Shown here: piece after piece, positions 7,224 to 18,032 of the stretch | How the letters are laid out: each line of letters begins with the position of its first letter | Numbering within the stretch: position 1 is the first letter of the stretch | Origin: Pseudobdellovibrionaceae bacterium | GTDB lineage: Bacteria; Bdellovibrionota; Bdellovibrionia; Bdellovibrionales; JAMPXM01 | Assembly (NCBI GenBank): GCA_021463345.1 | Contig: JAJTYM010000004.1 | Location: 1 to 64,000, forward strand | Length of the DNA: 64,000 bases | Direction of reading: 5' to 3' | Made by a program: the position numbers and the translations under genes | The notes under the pieces: generated by a model | Seen by the model: only the letters and a program-made list of their open reading frames with translations | Database searches by the model: none | Told to the model about the DNA's origin: nothing

Positions 7224-8060
7224 ATGCAGTGTTTAGGTTTGATTTTTACCGTCGTTTTCGCGGTGGGCCTTTCGGCTCCGCGGGCAGAAGCGGCTCGCGG
7301 GCCCGTGCCGAAGCCGATTCAGCCGAAACCGCCCGTCGTGGAAGCGGCGGAGATCCCGGGATTGCCGCCGACGCGAACGCCGACGGAACCGCCGGCTCCG
7401 ACGGAGGGAGGCGACTCGCGCGCGCCCGCCCAGGCTCCGGCCGAGGCGCCGCGCCCGTCAGCTGCGGTCGCCCCGGGGGCGGCGACCGTGACCCGGGTCG
7501 TCGGCGAGGTCGGTGAGCAGATCATCACCAGCCGCGAAGTGCAGATCAACGACATCGTCGAGCAAGCGGCGTTCGGGCGGCTTCCCGGGATGACTGCGAT
7601 CCGGGTTCTGAAAGGGAGCGAGAAGACGTTCCCCAATGAGGTTGGCAACGTGCTCCGGGAATGGGTCGTCTATCTCGAGGCGCGCGCGTTCGAGTCCGGC
7701 GAAGTCCCCAAAATCGAGCTGCAGCAATCGATCCGCGCGGTGCAGGACGGCGTTGCCGCCTTGGCTGCATGGAGCCGCCTCGAGCCTTCGTCTCAGGAGG
7801 TGGCCGAGATCCTCGAGCGTAAGATCGTCGCCAAACGCTTCCTGCGCCTGAAAAGCGATTCGGCCCAAGTTCCGATCACGGATGCCGAGGCGCTCGCGTA
7901 TTACAAGAAAAACCGCCTTAAGTTCGGCAACTTGCCGTTTACTTCGTTTCGAGAAAACATCAAGGCGTTCCTCATCAAGCAGCAGATGGACCGACGCCTT
8001 CAGGATTGGCTCGAGGTCCTTGAGCGTAAGTACAAAGTACGCAATTTTATCGCGGGTTGA
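7224..8060 (+). CDS. SurA-like periplasmic chaperone domain protein (no PPIase domain)
   Basis: 278 residues. A signal peptide (MQCLGLIFTVVFAVGLSAPRAEA) precedes a Pro/Ala-rich linker to residue 90. A SurA/PrsA-type N-terminal domain follows, starting VVGEVGEQIITSREVQIND. It continues with helices and ends FRENIKAFLIKQQMDRRLQDWLEVLERKYKV, as SurA N-domains do. No parvulin domain is present. The likely role is binding unfolded outer-membrane proteins, consistent with the barrel gene just upstream. It sits between two terminators and shares its unit with the next gene (3-nt gap). Confidence 0.7.
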   Translation: MQCLGLIFTVVFAVGLSAPRAEAARGPVPKPIQPKPPVVEAAEIPGLPPTRTPTEPPAPTEGGDSRAPAQAPAEAPRPSAAVAPGAATVTRVVGEVGEQIITSREVQINDIVEQAAFGRLPGMTAIRVLKGSEKTFPNEVGNVLREWVVYLEARAFESGEVPKIELQQSIRAVQDGVAALAAWSRLEPSSQEVAEILERKIVAKRFLRLKSDSAQVPITDAEALAYYKKNRLKFGNLPFTSFRENIKAFLIKQQMDRRLQDWLEVLERKYKVRNFIAG

Positions 8061-8063
8061 CGT

Positions 8064-8501
8064 GTGACGAACTCCACGCTGCGCCCTCTGAGAGCGATCG
8101 ACGTCGGAACCATTCACGAAATCCTGCTCATGTCCGGCGCGGCCACCGGCCTGCCGGTTTGGCCTAGATCGATGATCGTCGAAACCTTGAGCCGTTGCCG
8201 AGGGTGGGCCCTGACGGATGAACAGGGTGTCGTCGCGTTCCTAATGATCCAGATTTTGCCGGAGGCATGGGAAATCCTCCACTTGGCGACTCACCCTCGC
8301 GCTCGCCGCCGTGGCTTGATGCGCCGCTTGCTTGGGGTTGTGTCGTCGATGCGCCCATCTGATAAGCAGATTTGGCTGGAAGTTCATGAGGGGAACGAAC
8401 CTGCTCGGCGGTTGTATGAGTCGATGGGGTTTCGAGAGGTCGGGCGAAGGCCGTCTTACTACGCTGATGGCGGGGCCGCAGCGCTCTATAACCTAGGATA
8501 A
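8064..8501 (+). CDS. GNAT-family N-acetyltransferase (RimI-like)
   Basis: 145 residues with a GNAT fold: beta4 WEILHLATHPRARRRGLMRRLL carries the acetyl-CoA pyrophosphate loop (R-R-x-G-L/x), and the C-terminal NEPARRLYESMGFREVGRRPSYY is typical of RimI, which acetylates the N terminus of ribosomal protein S18. Other substrates are possible. The start codon is GTG at 8064, three bases after the previous stop, so translation is coupled. A terminator follows at 8551. Confidence 0.8.
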   Translation: MTNSTLRPLRAIDVGTIHEILLMSGAATGLPVWPRSMIVETLSRCRGWALTDEQGVVAFLMIQILPEAWEILHLATHPRARRRGLMRRLLGVVSSMRPSDKQIWLEVHEGNEPARRLYESMGFREVGRRPSYYADGGAAALYNLG

Positions 8502-8550
8502 AACCTTGCCTTTACGGAATCGGTTTGGTAGACCGGTGACTACTTGATCA

Positions 8551-8575
8551 TGGCCCTGACGGGCCATTTTTTTTT
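8551..8575 (+). terminator. rho-independent terminator before rimP
   Basis: Stem TGGCCC / GGGCCA with a TGAC loop, followed by nine T residues. It lies 50 nt past the acetyltransferase stop and 50 nt before the rimP start. It shows that the apparent upstream extension of rimP (from 8544) is not coding. Confidence 0.9.
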
Positions 8576-8624
8576 GGACCAGCTTTTCGTTTTCGATTTG
8601 CTGGCCTCGGTGGTCGGACGATTC

Positions 8625-9257
8625 ATGTCGAACGAGTTGATCAGCCGGATCCGCAAGATGGCCGATGAAGTCACCGCGCGGGAAGGCTGCACGGTTTACG
8701 ATCTCGAATTCACCGGCGGTGGCGGGCGGGTGCTCCGTTTGTACATCGACAAGATGGACGGACAAAACGTCTCCATCGATGATTGCGCCAACGTTTCGCG
8801 TGGTCTGAACCTCTTGCTCGACGTCGAGGATGTGATTCCGGGCGGACGGTACGATCTTGAGGTTTCGAGTCCAGGCGTCGAACGCGTACTGCGTGAGCGT
8901 TGGCACTATGAACGGGCCGTCGGCCAGAAGATCAATTTGAAGTCGTTCGCGCCGCTGATCGACTTCAATCCCGATCGTGCGGAGCTCGCCAAGGCGCGTA
9001 CGCTGACTGGGGCGCTCAGGGTGGTGGAAGAGCGCGGCATCCGCGTCGCGCCCGGGGATGCTTCTCCCGCCTCTCTAGACAGGGCTTCCGGAACTCAAGA
9101 GGCGGCCCAAGAGGCGGTGGAGAGTGCCGGGGACGTGTACATTCCCTTCGAAGCGATCACCAGGGCGCACACGGTGTTCGACTTCGGCTCTCCCCCCGGG
9201 GGCAAAGGGTCGAGCGGGAAGAAGCCGGGCGGGAAAAAGGGCTCAGCGAGGAAGTAG
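8625..9257 (+). CDS. rimP: ribosome maturation factor RimP
   Basis: 210 residues. RimP binds pre-30S subunits and helps 16S rRNA maturation. The N-terminal domain has the family pattern (VYDLEFTGGGGRVLRLYIDK, then IDDCANVSR) and DLEVSSPGVERVL. Compared with the usual ~150 residues it is longer: a 35-residue Ala/Ser/Glu-rich insertion lies near residues 145-180, and a Gly/Lys-rich tail (GSSGKKPGGKKGSARK) ends it. I chose the ATG at 8625 because the earlier ATG at 8544 lies inside the terminator region. It heads the rimP-nusA-infB block. Confidence 0.93.
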   Translation: MSNELISRIRKMADEVTAREGCTVYDLEFTGGGGRVLRLYIDKMDGQNVSIDDCANVSRGLNLLLDVEDVIPGGRYDLEVSSPGVERVLRERWHYERAVGQKINLKSFAPLIDFNPDRAELAKARTLTGALRVVEERGIRVAPGDASPASLDRASGTQEAAQEAVESAGDVYIPFEAITRAHTVFDFGSPPGGKGSSGKKPGGKKGSARK

Positions 9258-9310
9258 CGGGGCCTGAGAATCCTCGGGCGAGCGTGATTGTGCAGGTAAT
9301 CGAACGCAGG

Positions 9311-9341
9311 TCACCGAAACAAGTGATCACCGAACAAGTGA
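9311..9341 (+). promoter_or_regulatory. tandem dyad repeats in the nusA leader
   Basis: Two adjacent copies, TCACCGAAACAAGTGA (9311-9326) and TCACCGAACAAGTGA (9327-9341). Each is itself a TCAC...GTGA dyad. They lie about 120 nt before the nusA start in a 204-nt gap with no ORF. Possible operators; function unproven. Confidence 0.4.
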
Positions 9342-9461
9342 ATAGAAAAACTGAATACTGGGGATTTGAAACGAGGGAGCGAGGCGGGGTCCCGCGACGA
9401 GCTCGGACGGAATTCGGACGAAATAACGAGATGGGATCGGCTTCGGTCCTGAGGTGGTAAG

Positions 9462-10895
<1,434 letters not shown>

Positions 10896-10919
10896 GAGTC
10901 GAGTCAGAACTGAGGAGAA

Positions 10920-13742
10920 ATGCAGAACGTGAGTCAACCTAAGGTTTTCGAATTCGCCAAAGAGATCGGAATGGAGACTTTGGCTCTCATGGACAAGATC
11001 CGTGAGTGGAAGCTGCCCGTGCGCAGCCACATGGCCGAGCTCGCCCCGGAGATGCTTGAGACGATTCGCGCGCGCCTCAAAGAGGATGTCGGGCCGAAGT
11101 CGGCTGAAGGGGGCGGTAAAAAGAAAGCCGCCCGGAAGGCGGCGGCGGATGGCGAAAAAGCGTCGTCCACGGCGAAAAAGAAGGTCGCTGCGAAGGCGGG
11201 GGCCGCCGTGGCGAAGACGGTCGGCAAAAAACAGGTGGATGCTGCGCCGGCTTCAGCGGCGACGGGCGATGGCAAAAGAGTCGTCGTCAAAAAAGCGGCG
11301 CCCAAGATCGTCGTCCGGCGCACGCGGGAAGAAGAAAAGCCGGTTGAGGAACCCGTGGTTGAAGCTCCGGCAGCACAGCAGGCGGCGCTCGAGGCCGCGC
11401 CGGTGGAGGAAATCGTGTCCAGCGGCCTGTCGATCACTGCTCCCGCGCCGATCGTCGAAGAGGCGCCCGCCGTTCCAGCTCCCAGTCCGGAGCCGGTCGA
11501 GCCGGTGGCGCCTGTCGCGCCCGTGGCGGCGGCTCCGCAGCCTGCGCGCAAACGCGAAGTGGTCATGACGGCCAGCGGCCCAGTGAGCGGGGTGAAGTCC
11601 GAAGCGCCTCGACGGAACATCGTCGGGCGTATGGATCTGAGTCGGGTGACGCCTCCGCCGAATGCCGCGGGCGGCCCCCCGCGGCCGGGCGGCCCGCGAC
11701 CCATGCAGCGCAGTTTGCGTCCGGGATTCGTCGCGGCGGCGCCCGTTTCGCTTCCGGACGATGAGGCGAGCGAGCGGCGTCGGTACGAAGAGCGCAAGAG
11801 GAAGTTCGGCGCCGCCGCGGCGGGCCCCGCTCCCGCCAGCGTGACCAAGGAACGCGAACCCGAAAACATCACGTTCTCTTCGACCGAGTTCCGCAAGCGC
11901 GAGATGGTTTTCCAGCCCAAGAAGAAAAAGGGCACGCTCTCCCGCGAGGCGCGGCGGACGCAGATAACCACGCCCAAAGCCAGCAAACGCGTCGTGAAAG
12001 TGAACAACGCGATGAAGGTCGGCGATCTCGCGCAGGAGATGGGCGTGAAAGCCGGGCAGGTCGTGAAAATCCTCATGACCAACGGCGTGATGGCGACGAT
12101 GAACACCGATCTCGATTTCGACACGATCGCGTTGGTCGCGCCGGAGTTCGGTTACGAAGCGCAGAACGTGCATAAATCGGTCGATGAGCTCATCGAGTCG
12201 GCCGCGTTCGGCAACCTTGACGCCGAGCTCGTGTCGCGCGCGCCGGTGGTGACCGTCATGGGCCACGTCGACCACGGCAAGACGTCGTTGCTGGATGCGA
12301 TCCGCAAGGCCGATGTGGTCTCCGGCGAAGCCGGGGGGATCACCCAGCACATCGGCGCCTATCGAGTCACGACCGAAGACGGCGATCCAATCACGTTCAT
12401 CGACACTCCCGGACACGAGGCGTTCACCGCTATGCGCGCCCGCGGCGCCAACGTCACCGATATCGCGATCATCGTGGTCGCGGCCGACGACGGCGTGATG
12501 CCGCAGACGGCGGAGGCGATCAATCACGCCAAGGCGGCCGGAGTGCCGATCATCGTGGCGGTGAACAAGATCGACAAAGCCGGGGCGGACCCAGATAGGA
12601 TCAAACGCCAGCTCACCGAGTTCGAGCTCGTCCCCGAGGAATGGGGCGGCAGCACGATTTTCGTGAACACGTCGGCGACTCAGAAAACGGGGATCAAGGA
12701 GATCCTCGAGCAGATCCTTCTCGTCGCCGAGATGGAAGAGCTGCGGGCCAATCCAGAACGCTCGGCCACGGGCATCGTGATCGAATCACGCATGGACAAG
12801 GGCCGTGGCGCCGTCGCCACGATCCTGGTTCAGGACGGAACGCTCAAAGTCGGGCAGACGATCGTCGCGGGTCAGATTTCGGGCCGCGTGCGGTCCTTGA
12901 TGAACGACAAAGGCGGGCGCGTCGAGGAAGCCGGACCGTCGGTTCCTGTCGAGGTTCTCGGCCTTCCGGAAGTGCCGATGGCGGGGGATAAAGTCGATGT
13001 CGCCAAGGACGAGGACGACGCCCGGCGAATCGCTCAGGTCCGTCGCGAAGCGGCCGAGAAGGTGACGCTCGAATCCAAGAAGCTTTCGCTCGAGGACATT
13101 TTCGCGAAGATGAAAGATGGCGCGGTGAAGGAATTGCCGATCGTCCTGAAAGCGGACGTCGCGGGATCCTCGGAAGCCATCAAGGGCATGTTCGACAAAC
13201 TGACGACCTCCGAAGTGAAAGTGAAGATCATCCACACGGCGATCGGCGGGATCAACGAGTCCGATGTCCTGCTGGCGAGCACGGCGAAAGGCCTCATCGT
13301 CGGCTTCAACGTGCGCCCGGATTCGGCGGCCTCCTCCGCGGCCAAGCGCGAAGGCGTCGAAATCAAGACGTATTCGATCGTCTACGAGTTGATGGACGAC
13401 ATGAAGAAGGCTTTGGCCGGGATGCTCGCGCCGACCGTGGTGGAGAAAGAGCTCGGCCGCGCCGAGGTCCGCAATACGTTCACCGTGCCGAAAGTCGGCA
13501 CGATCGCGGGCTGTTTCATCACCGAAGGCAAGATCCTGCGTTCGGCTCAAGCGCGCCTCGTGCGCGACGGCAAGGTCGTGTACATGGGAAGGGTCGGCTC
13601 GCTCAAGCGTTTCAAAGACGACGCGCGTGAGGTGGCTCAAGGGTTCGAGTGCGGGATCGGCATCGAGAACTTCAACGACATCAAAGTCGGCGACGTCATC
13701 GAGGCCTTCCAGACCGAATCCGTCGCGCGGGAATTGTCATGA
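10920..13742 (+). CDS. infB: translation initiation factor IF-2
   Basis: 940 residues. This GTPase brings fMet-tRNA to the 30S subunit. An N-terminal IF2_N domain ([20 protein letters not shown]) is followed by a long Ala/Pro/Lys-rich linker to about residue 345 and a second IF2_N-type domain ([20 protein letters not shown]). The G domain starts near residue 447 with GHVDHGKTS, then DTPGHE and NKID, and domains II-IV follow. TGAGGAGA lies just upstream of the ATG. The position between nusA and rbfA is classical. Confidence 0.98.
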   Translation: MQNVSQPKVFEFAKEIGMETLALMDKIREWKLPVRSHMAELAPEMLETIRARLKEDVGPKSAEGGGKKKAARKAAADGEKASSTAKKKVAAKAGAAVAKTVGKKQVDAAPASAATGDGKRVVVKKAAPKIVVRRTREEEKPVEEPVVEAPAAQQAALEAAPVEEIVSSGLSITAPAPIVEEAPAVPAPSPEPVEPVAPVAPVAAAPQPARKREVVMTASGPVSGVKSEAPRRNIVGRMDLSRVTPPPNAAGGPPRPGGPRPMQRSLRPGFVAAAPVSLPDDEASERRRYEERKRKFGAAAAGPAPASVTKEREPENITFSSTEFRKREMVFQPKKKKGTLSREARRTQITTPKASKRVVKVNNAMKVGDLAQEMGVKAGQVVKILMTNGVMATMNTDLDFDTIALVAPEFGYEAQNVHKSVDELIESAAFGNLDAELVSRAPVVTVMGHVDHGKTSLLDAIRKADVVSGEAGGITQHIGAYRVTTEDGDPITFIDTPGHEAFTAMRARGANVTDIAIIVVAADDGVMPQTAEAINHAKAAGVPIIVAVNKIDKAGADPDRIKRQLTEFELVPEEWGGSTIFVNTSATQKTGIKEILEQILLVAEMEELRANPERSATGIVIESRMDKGRGAVATILVQDGTLKVGQTIVAGQISGRVRSLMNDKGGRVEEAGPSVPVEVLGLPEVPMAGDKVDVAKDEDDARRIAQVRREAAEKVTLESKKLSLEDIFAKMKDGAVKELPIVLKADVAGSSEAIKGMFDKLTTSEVKVKIIHTAIGGINESDVLLASTAKGLIVGFNVRPDSAASSAAKREGVEIKTYSIVYELMDDMKKALAGMLAPTVVEKELGRAEVRNTFTVPKVGTIAGCFITEGKILRSAQARLVRDGKVVYMGRVGSLKRFKDDAREVAQGFECGIGIENFNDIKVGDVIEAFQTESVARELS

Positions 13743-13838
13743 GGGAAGGCGTCGGCCGGGTTCTTCGCGGGTTCCGCGATCCCGGCGTCGCCGGGATAAC
13801 CGGACCCCTTCGGCGGGCGCGTTAGGAGCGACGGACGG

Positions 13839-14243
13839 ATGAGCGACAATCGGCGCCAACTGCGGCTCGAAAAAGAGCTGCGCGAAGTCATAGCCAATTA
13901 CCTGATCTCGGGACTGCGGGGCGAGCTCGAAGGGCTCGTCTCGGTTTCTCGCGTCCAAGCGTCGCCCGATCTCAAGAGCGCGAAGGTCTACGTCAGCCAC
14001 CTCGGGACCGATGAGCAGCGGGAAGCCTCGCTCGGCGTTCTCGGTGAGCGCGTTCGCGACATGCAGGTGGAAGTCGCCCACAAGCTCAAACTCCGTTACA
14101 CGCCGAGGCTCACCATCGAGCTCGACGCTTCGTTCGAGAAGCGGCTCAAGGTCGACGGTATTCTGAGGGATCTTGAACTCGAGCGCGCCGAGCGCGAGAA
14201 GAACCGAGGAACCGCTCCCGGCCCCGCGGACGACGACGAATAA
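13839..14243 (+). CDS. rbfA: ribosome-binding factor A
   Basis: 134 residues. RbfA is a cold-shock 30S maturation factor. The KH-like fold shows RRQLRLEKELREVIANYLI, VSVSRVQASPDLKSAKVYVS and LRYTPRLTIELDASFEK. A charged tail ends in DDDE. TAGGAG lies upstream of the ATG. A 96-nt gap separates it from infB, and truB follows 18 nt later. Confidence 0.96.
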   Translation: MSDNRRQLRLEKELREVIANYLISGLRGELEGLVSVSRVQASPDLKSAKVYVSHLGTDEQREASLGVLGERVRDMQVEVAHKLKLRYTPRLTIELDASFEKRLKVDGILRDLELERAEREKNRGTAPGPADDDE

Positions 14244-14261
14244 GGATCGAGAAGATAAATT

Positions 14262-15197
14262 ATGAACACGATGAACGGTCTCCTTTTGGTGGACAAGCCG
14301 TCGGGGCTCACCAGCCATGACGTCGTCGCGCGCGTGCGGCGGATCCTTGGCTTGCGAGCCATCGGTCACGCGGGGACGTTGGACCCGATCGCGAGCGGGC
14401 TGCTCGTGCTGCTTCTCGGGGAAGGCACCAAGATATCCGACTACGTGCTGGGCGGCGACAAAGGATACGAGGTGAAAGCGCGCCTCGGCCGCCGCACCGA
14501 CACGCTCGATCGCGACGGCCGGGTCCTGGAGGAAAAGGACGTGGGCGCGGCTCCCGATGAGGTCCGCGCGGCGATCGGCCGCTTGAAAGGCGTCCTGTCG
14601 CTCCCGGTACCGGCGCATTCGGCGGTGAAAGTGCGGGGCAAAAAACTCTACGAGTACGCCCGCCAGGAAAAGGAAGTGGAGGCCCCGGTGCGCGAGATGG
14701 ACTTCCGCGAGGTGGACGTCCTCGATGTCTCGCTGCCGTTGGCGACGATCGCGCTCACGTGCTCCAAGGGGTCGTACATCCGCGCTTGGGTCGACAAGCT
14801 CGGGAGTGACCTCGGTTGCGGAGCGATGGTGGAGGAGCTGCGGCGCACGCGTTCGGAGCCTTACTCGGTCGCCGATGCGATCACGCTCGAAGCGCTCGAG
14901 CAGGCCTGGCAGACCCGCCAGGCGCGCGACGCCTCGGTCCTGGGGAAAGCTTGGGTGCCGTTGAGGGACGCCTTGCCGGCCTTCCGGGTTCTGCGGGTCG
15001 ACGGCCAAGACGAGGTGCTCATGAAGAACGGGCAGATTTCACGCCACCTGCAAACGCGGCTTCTGGGCTTCGTCACGGGCGGCCAGCGCTTGCCGGGCGT
15101 GAAAGTGGTCAGCGCCGCGACCGACGACCTCGTGTCTTTGCTATGGGCCGACGAGGGTGAGTTCTACAAAATCCGCCGCAACTTCAACCGTCATTGA
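14262..15197 (+). CDS. truB: tRNA pseudouridine(55) synthase TruB
   Basis: 311 residues. TruB makes pseudouridine 55 in the tRNA T loop. It carries GLLLVDKPSGLTSHDVV, the catalytic loop HAGTLDPIASGLL (Asp near residue 41), YEVKARLG, VPAHSAVKVRGKKLYEYAR and CSKGSYIRAW. The C terminus has a PUA-like region. The start could be 14262 or the ATG at 14268. It is part of the rbfA-truB-rpsO series. Confidence 0.97.
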   Translation: MNTMNGLLLVDKPSGLTSHDVVARVRRILGLRAIGHAGTLDPIASGLLVLLLGEGTKISDYVLGGDKGYEVKARLGRRTDTLDRDGRVLEEKDVGAAPDEVRAAIGRLKGVLSLPVPAHSAVKVRGKKLYEYARQEKEVEAPVREMDFREVDVLDVSLPLATIALTCSKGSYIRAWVDKLGSDLGCGAMVEELRRTRSEPYSVADAITLEALEQAWQTRQARDASVLGKAWVPLRDALPAFRVLRVDGQDEVLMKNGQISRHLQTRLLGFVTGGQRLPGVKVVSAATDDLVSLLWADEGEFYKIRRNFNRH

Positions 15198-15419
15198 GAC
15201 CTGGATACTCATGAAGCGCTTGAAACTCGAGCCGAGCCTGGGTCCCTGGGGCGGGCTTGTCCATCGGATTTTACCTGTTTTTTCAAGGCTTTTGGGCCGA
15301 CTTCTTGACTCATCGCAACGGTTCCAGTACTCCTGCTTTTCGTTCAACGCTCCTCGCGACGACAGCCATGACGTCGCTATGGGGGCTGTCTCCAAAACCA
15401 AGTCCTTCAGGAGGATGTA
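15198..15419 (+). promoter_or_regulatory. rpsO leader region
   Basis: 222 nt without a gene. It contains a TTGACT hexamer at 15305 (weak partner downstream). It also contains an inverted repeat GACAGCC...GGCTGTC (about 15362-15391) ending shortly before the AGGAGG at 15409 that serves rpsO. In other bacteria S15 represses its own mRNA by binding leader structures, so this hairpin is a candidate site. That is inference only. Confidence 0.4.
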
Positions 15420-15689
15420 ATGGCGCTTTTCGGCTACCAGAAAAAAGAAATCGTACAGAAATTCCGTCGCTCGGATCTCGATACCGGTTCCACGGAAGTC
15501 CAAGTCGCCCTGCTCACGGTGCGGATTCGTGAGCTCACCGAGCATTTCAAAATCCATAAGAAGGACAACCATAGCCGCATGGGCCTGGTGAGAGCGGTCA
15601 GCCGTCGAAAAAAACTCCTGAACTACCTGCGTACGACGAAGCCCGACGCGTACACCAAGCTGATCGCGGACCTCGATCTGCGCAAGTAA
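15420..15689 (+). CDS. rpsO: 30S ribosomal protein S15
   Basis: 89 residues, the standard length. It shows the S15 pattern [33 protein letters not shown] and [11 protein letters not shown]15 is a primary 16S-binding protein of the central domain. AGGAGG lies 5 nt upstream of the ATG. A terminator at 15699-15729 follows, separating it partly from pnp. Confidence 0.98.
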   Translation: MALFGYQKKEIVQKFRRSDLDTGSTEVQVALLTVRIRELTEHFKIHKKDNHSRMGLVRAVSRRKKLLNYLRTTKPDAYTKLIADLDLRK

Positions 15690-15698
15690 GAGGCCGAA

Positions 15699-15729
15699 AC
15701 GGGCAGCCGATGAGCTGCCCGTTTGTTTT
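15699..15729 (+). terminator. rho-independent terminator between rpsO and pnp
   Basis: Stem ACGGGCAGC / GCTGCCCGT with a 6-nt loop, then TTGTTTTG. In enterobacteria the rpsO-pnp gap also holds a terminator and processing sites, so the arrangement is conserved in principle. Confidence 0.9.
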
Positions 15730-15929
15730 GAAGCGTTCCTTTCCCGCTTCCGCGCGAAAGACGGCGCCTCAGGGGTTTTTCAGACGTTTTCGGTCGGTGC
15801 TCTCGAGCGGGGTTTTCAGCGCCGGCGCTTTTGGCGCCTGGCATCGAAGCGTGCAAGGGGCGTCGATTTCGGCCACAATCATCGCAACACAAAACATAAA
15901 GAATAAAGAGAAAGTTCGAAGGAGAAAAA

Positions 15930-18032
15930 ATGAAGCAGGTAGTCTCCGCCTCCATCGGCGGAAAGACGATCACGTTGGAAACGGGTCGTCTCGCGAAGCA
16001 GGCCGACGGTTCGGTACTCGCAAGCTGTGGCAACAACATGGTCCTCGTCACGGCGGTCAGTTCGACGAAAGAGTCCCCCCTCGACTTCTTCCCCCTCACG
16101 GTCGAATACCAGGAGAAGTTCTACGCCACGGGAAAAATCCCCGGCGGCTATTTCAAGCGCGAAGGTCGTCCCACCACGAACGCGACGCTCACGGCGCGCC
16201 TGATCGACCGGCCGATCCGTCCATCCTTCCCTGAGGGGTACCGGCACGACACGCAGATCGTCGCCACGGTGCTTTCGTACGATGGCACGTTCCCGCTCGA
16301 GACGCTCGCCTCGGCGGGTGCCTCGGCCGCTCTCGTCACCAGCGACATCCCGTTCAACGGCCCGACCGCTCTCGTCACCGTCGGCCGCATCGGCGGCCAG
16401 ATGATCCTGAACCCGTCGCCCCAGCAGCTCGGCCAGAGCGACATGGAGATCGCCGTCGCCGGCACCGTCAACGGCATCCTCATGGTCGAGGGCGAAACGA
16501 AATTCATCTCCGAGGCCGACGCGCTCGCGGCGCTCAAGTTCGCGCACGACGGCATCAAGGAGCTGCTGAGCCTCCAGCACCAGCTCGTCGAGAAGGCCGG
16601 CCGCGTGGAGAAGCGCTCGTTCAAGGTCTTCGCCCCCAACGAGGCGTTTCAAAAGCGCGCCGAGGACGTTTTGGCGCCGAAGATCAAGGCCGCCATGCGG
16701 ATCAAGGACAAAAACGACCGTTACGCCGCTTACGGCGTGGCCGCGACCGAAGCGGAAGCGACGCTTCTCGCCGGCGTCGCCGACGAGAAGGAGCTCGCGC
16801 TTCGCAAAAAGGAACTCGGGCACATCATCGAGAACCTCAAATACAATACCGCGCGCTTCATGATCCTCGACGACAAGGTCCGCATCGACGGCCGCGACAC
16901 GACGACGGTGCGTCCGATCGCCTGCGAAGCGGCTCTCCTGCCGCGCGCGCACGGCTCGGCCCTGTTCACCCGCGGCGAGACGCAAGTGCTCGGCACGGTG
17001 ACCCTCGGCACCGGCGACGACGAACAGATGATCGACGCGCTCGGCGGGTTCGAGAAAAAGAAGTTCATGCTGCATTACAACTTCCCGCCGTTCTCCGTCG
17101 GTGAGACGGGCCGAATGGGCGGGCAAAGCCGCCGCGAACTCGGCCACGGCAACCTCGCCGAACGGGCGGTGAAAGCGATCCTTCCGGAGTTCGACAAGTT
17201 CCCGTACACGATCCGCGTGGTCTCGGAGGTCCTCGAATCGAACGGCTCGAGCTCGATGGGCACGGTCTGCTCGGCGAGCATGGCGTTGCTCGACGCCGGC
17301 GTTCCGGTCAAGGGCAATGTCGCGGGCATCGCGATGGGCCTCATCAAGGAAGGCGATCGCGTCGCGGTCCTGACCGACATCCTCGGGGACGAGGATCACC
17401 TGGGCGATATGGACTTCAAGGTCGCGGGCACCCGCGACGGCATCACGTCGCTGCAGATGGACATCAAGATCGATTCGATCTCGTTCGACGTCATGGAGAC
17501 GGCCCTGCGCCAAGCCAAAGACGGCCGCGTCCACATCCTCAACGAGATGGAGAAAGTCATTTCGAAGCCGCGCGGCGAGATATCGCAGTTCGCCCCGCGC
17601 ATCGAGACGATCAAAATCAAGCCGGAGAAGGTGCGTGAAGTCATCGGCGCCGGCGGGAAGGTCATCAAGGGCATCATCGAGGAGACGGGCGTCAAGATCG
17701 ACATCGAAGACGACGGCACCGTTCATATCGCGAGCGCCGACCCCGAGATGTCGAAGAAGGCGATCGCGATCATCAACTCGATCTGCGCGGAAGCCGAGGT
17801 AGGGCGCGTTTACAAAGGCAGGGTCGTCCGCATCATGGACTTCGGCGCCTTCGTGGAAGTCCTCCCGAACACGCAAGGCCTGCTGCACATCTCGGAGATC
17901 GCCCATGAGCGTGTCCGCAGCGTGACCGACGTCCTCAACGAGGGCGACGAGGTCGATGTGAAGGTCATCGATATCGACCGCGCCGGCCGCGTGAAGCTCT
18001 CGCGCAAAGCGGTCCTCGACTCCCCGAACTGA
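15930..18032 (+). CDS. pnp: polyribonucleotide nucleotidyltransferase (PNPase)
   Basis: 700 residues. This trimeric 3'-5' phosphorolytic exoribonuclease is usually a degradosome partner. It has two RNase PH domains (N-terminal from IGGKTITLETGRLAKQADGS; the second with FTRGETQVLGTVTLG, GETGRMGGQSRRELGHG and VCSASMALLDAGVP). A KH domain (EVIGAGGKVIKGIIEETG, about 563-580) and an S1 domain (VYKGRVVRIMDFGAFVE, about 625-640) follow. AAGGAG lies before the ATG. The stop overlaps the next start (TGATG). Confidence 0.98.
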   Translation: MKQVVSASIGGKTITLETGRLAKQADGSVLASCGNNMVLVTAVSSTKESPLDFFPLTVEYQEKFYATGKIPGGYFKREGRPTTNATLTARLIDRPIRPSFPEGYRHDTQIVATVLSYDGTFPLETLASAGASAALVTSDIPFNGPTALVTVGRIGGQMILNPSPQQLGQSDMEIAVAGTVNGILMVEGETKFISEADALAALKFAHDGIKELLSLQHQLVEKAGRVEKRSFKVFAPNEAFQKRAEDVLAPKIKAAMRIKDKNDRYAAYGVAATEAEATLLAGVADEKELALRKKELGHIIENLKYNTARFMILDDKVRIDGRDTTTVRPIACEAALLPRAHGSALFTRGETQVLGTVTLGTGDDEQMIDALGGFEKKKFMLHYNFPPFSVGETGRMGGQSRRELGHGNLAERAVKAILPEFDKFPYTIRVVSEVLESNGSSSMGTVCSASMALLDAGVPVKGNVAGIAMGLIKEGDRVAVLTDILGDEDHLGDMDFKVAGTRDGITSLQMDIKIDSISFDVMETALRQAKDGRVHILNEMEKVISKPRGEISQFAPRIETIKIKPEKVREVIGAGGKVIKGIIEETGVKIDIEDDGTVHIASADPEMSKKAIAIINSICAEAEVGRVYKGRVVRIMDFGAFVEVLPNTQGLLHISEIAHERVRSVTDVLNEGDEVDVKVIDIDRAGRVKLSRKAVLDSPN

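Noticed and set aside
8544-8624. 5' extension of rimP
   Set aside because: It begins within a rho-independent terminator hairpin; RimP homology starts at 8625.
15879-17906. 675-codon open frame on the minus strand
   Set aside because: Antisense shadow of pnp, with low-complexity Asp/Arg/Val content and no domain.
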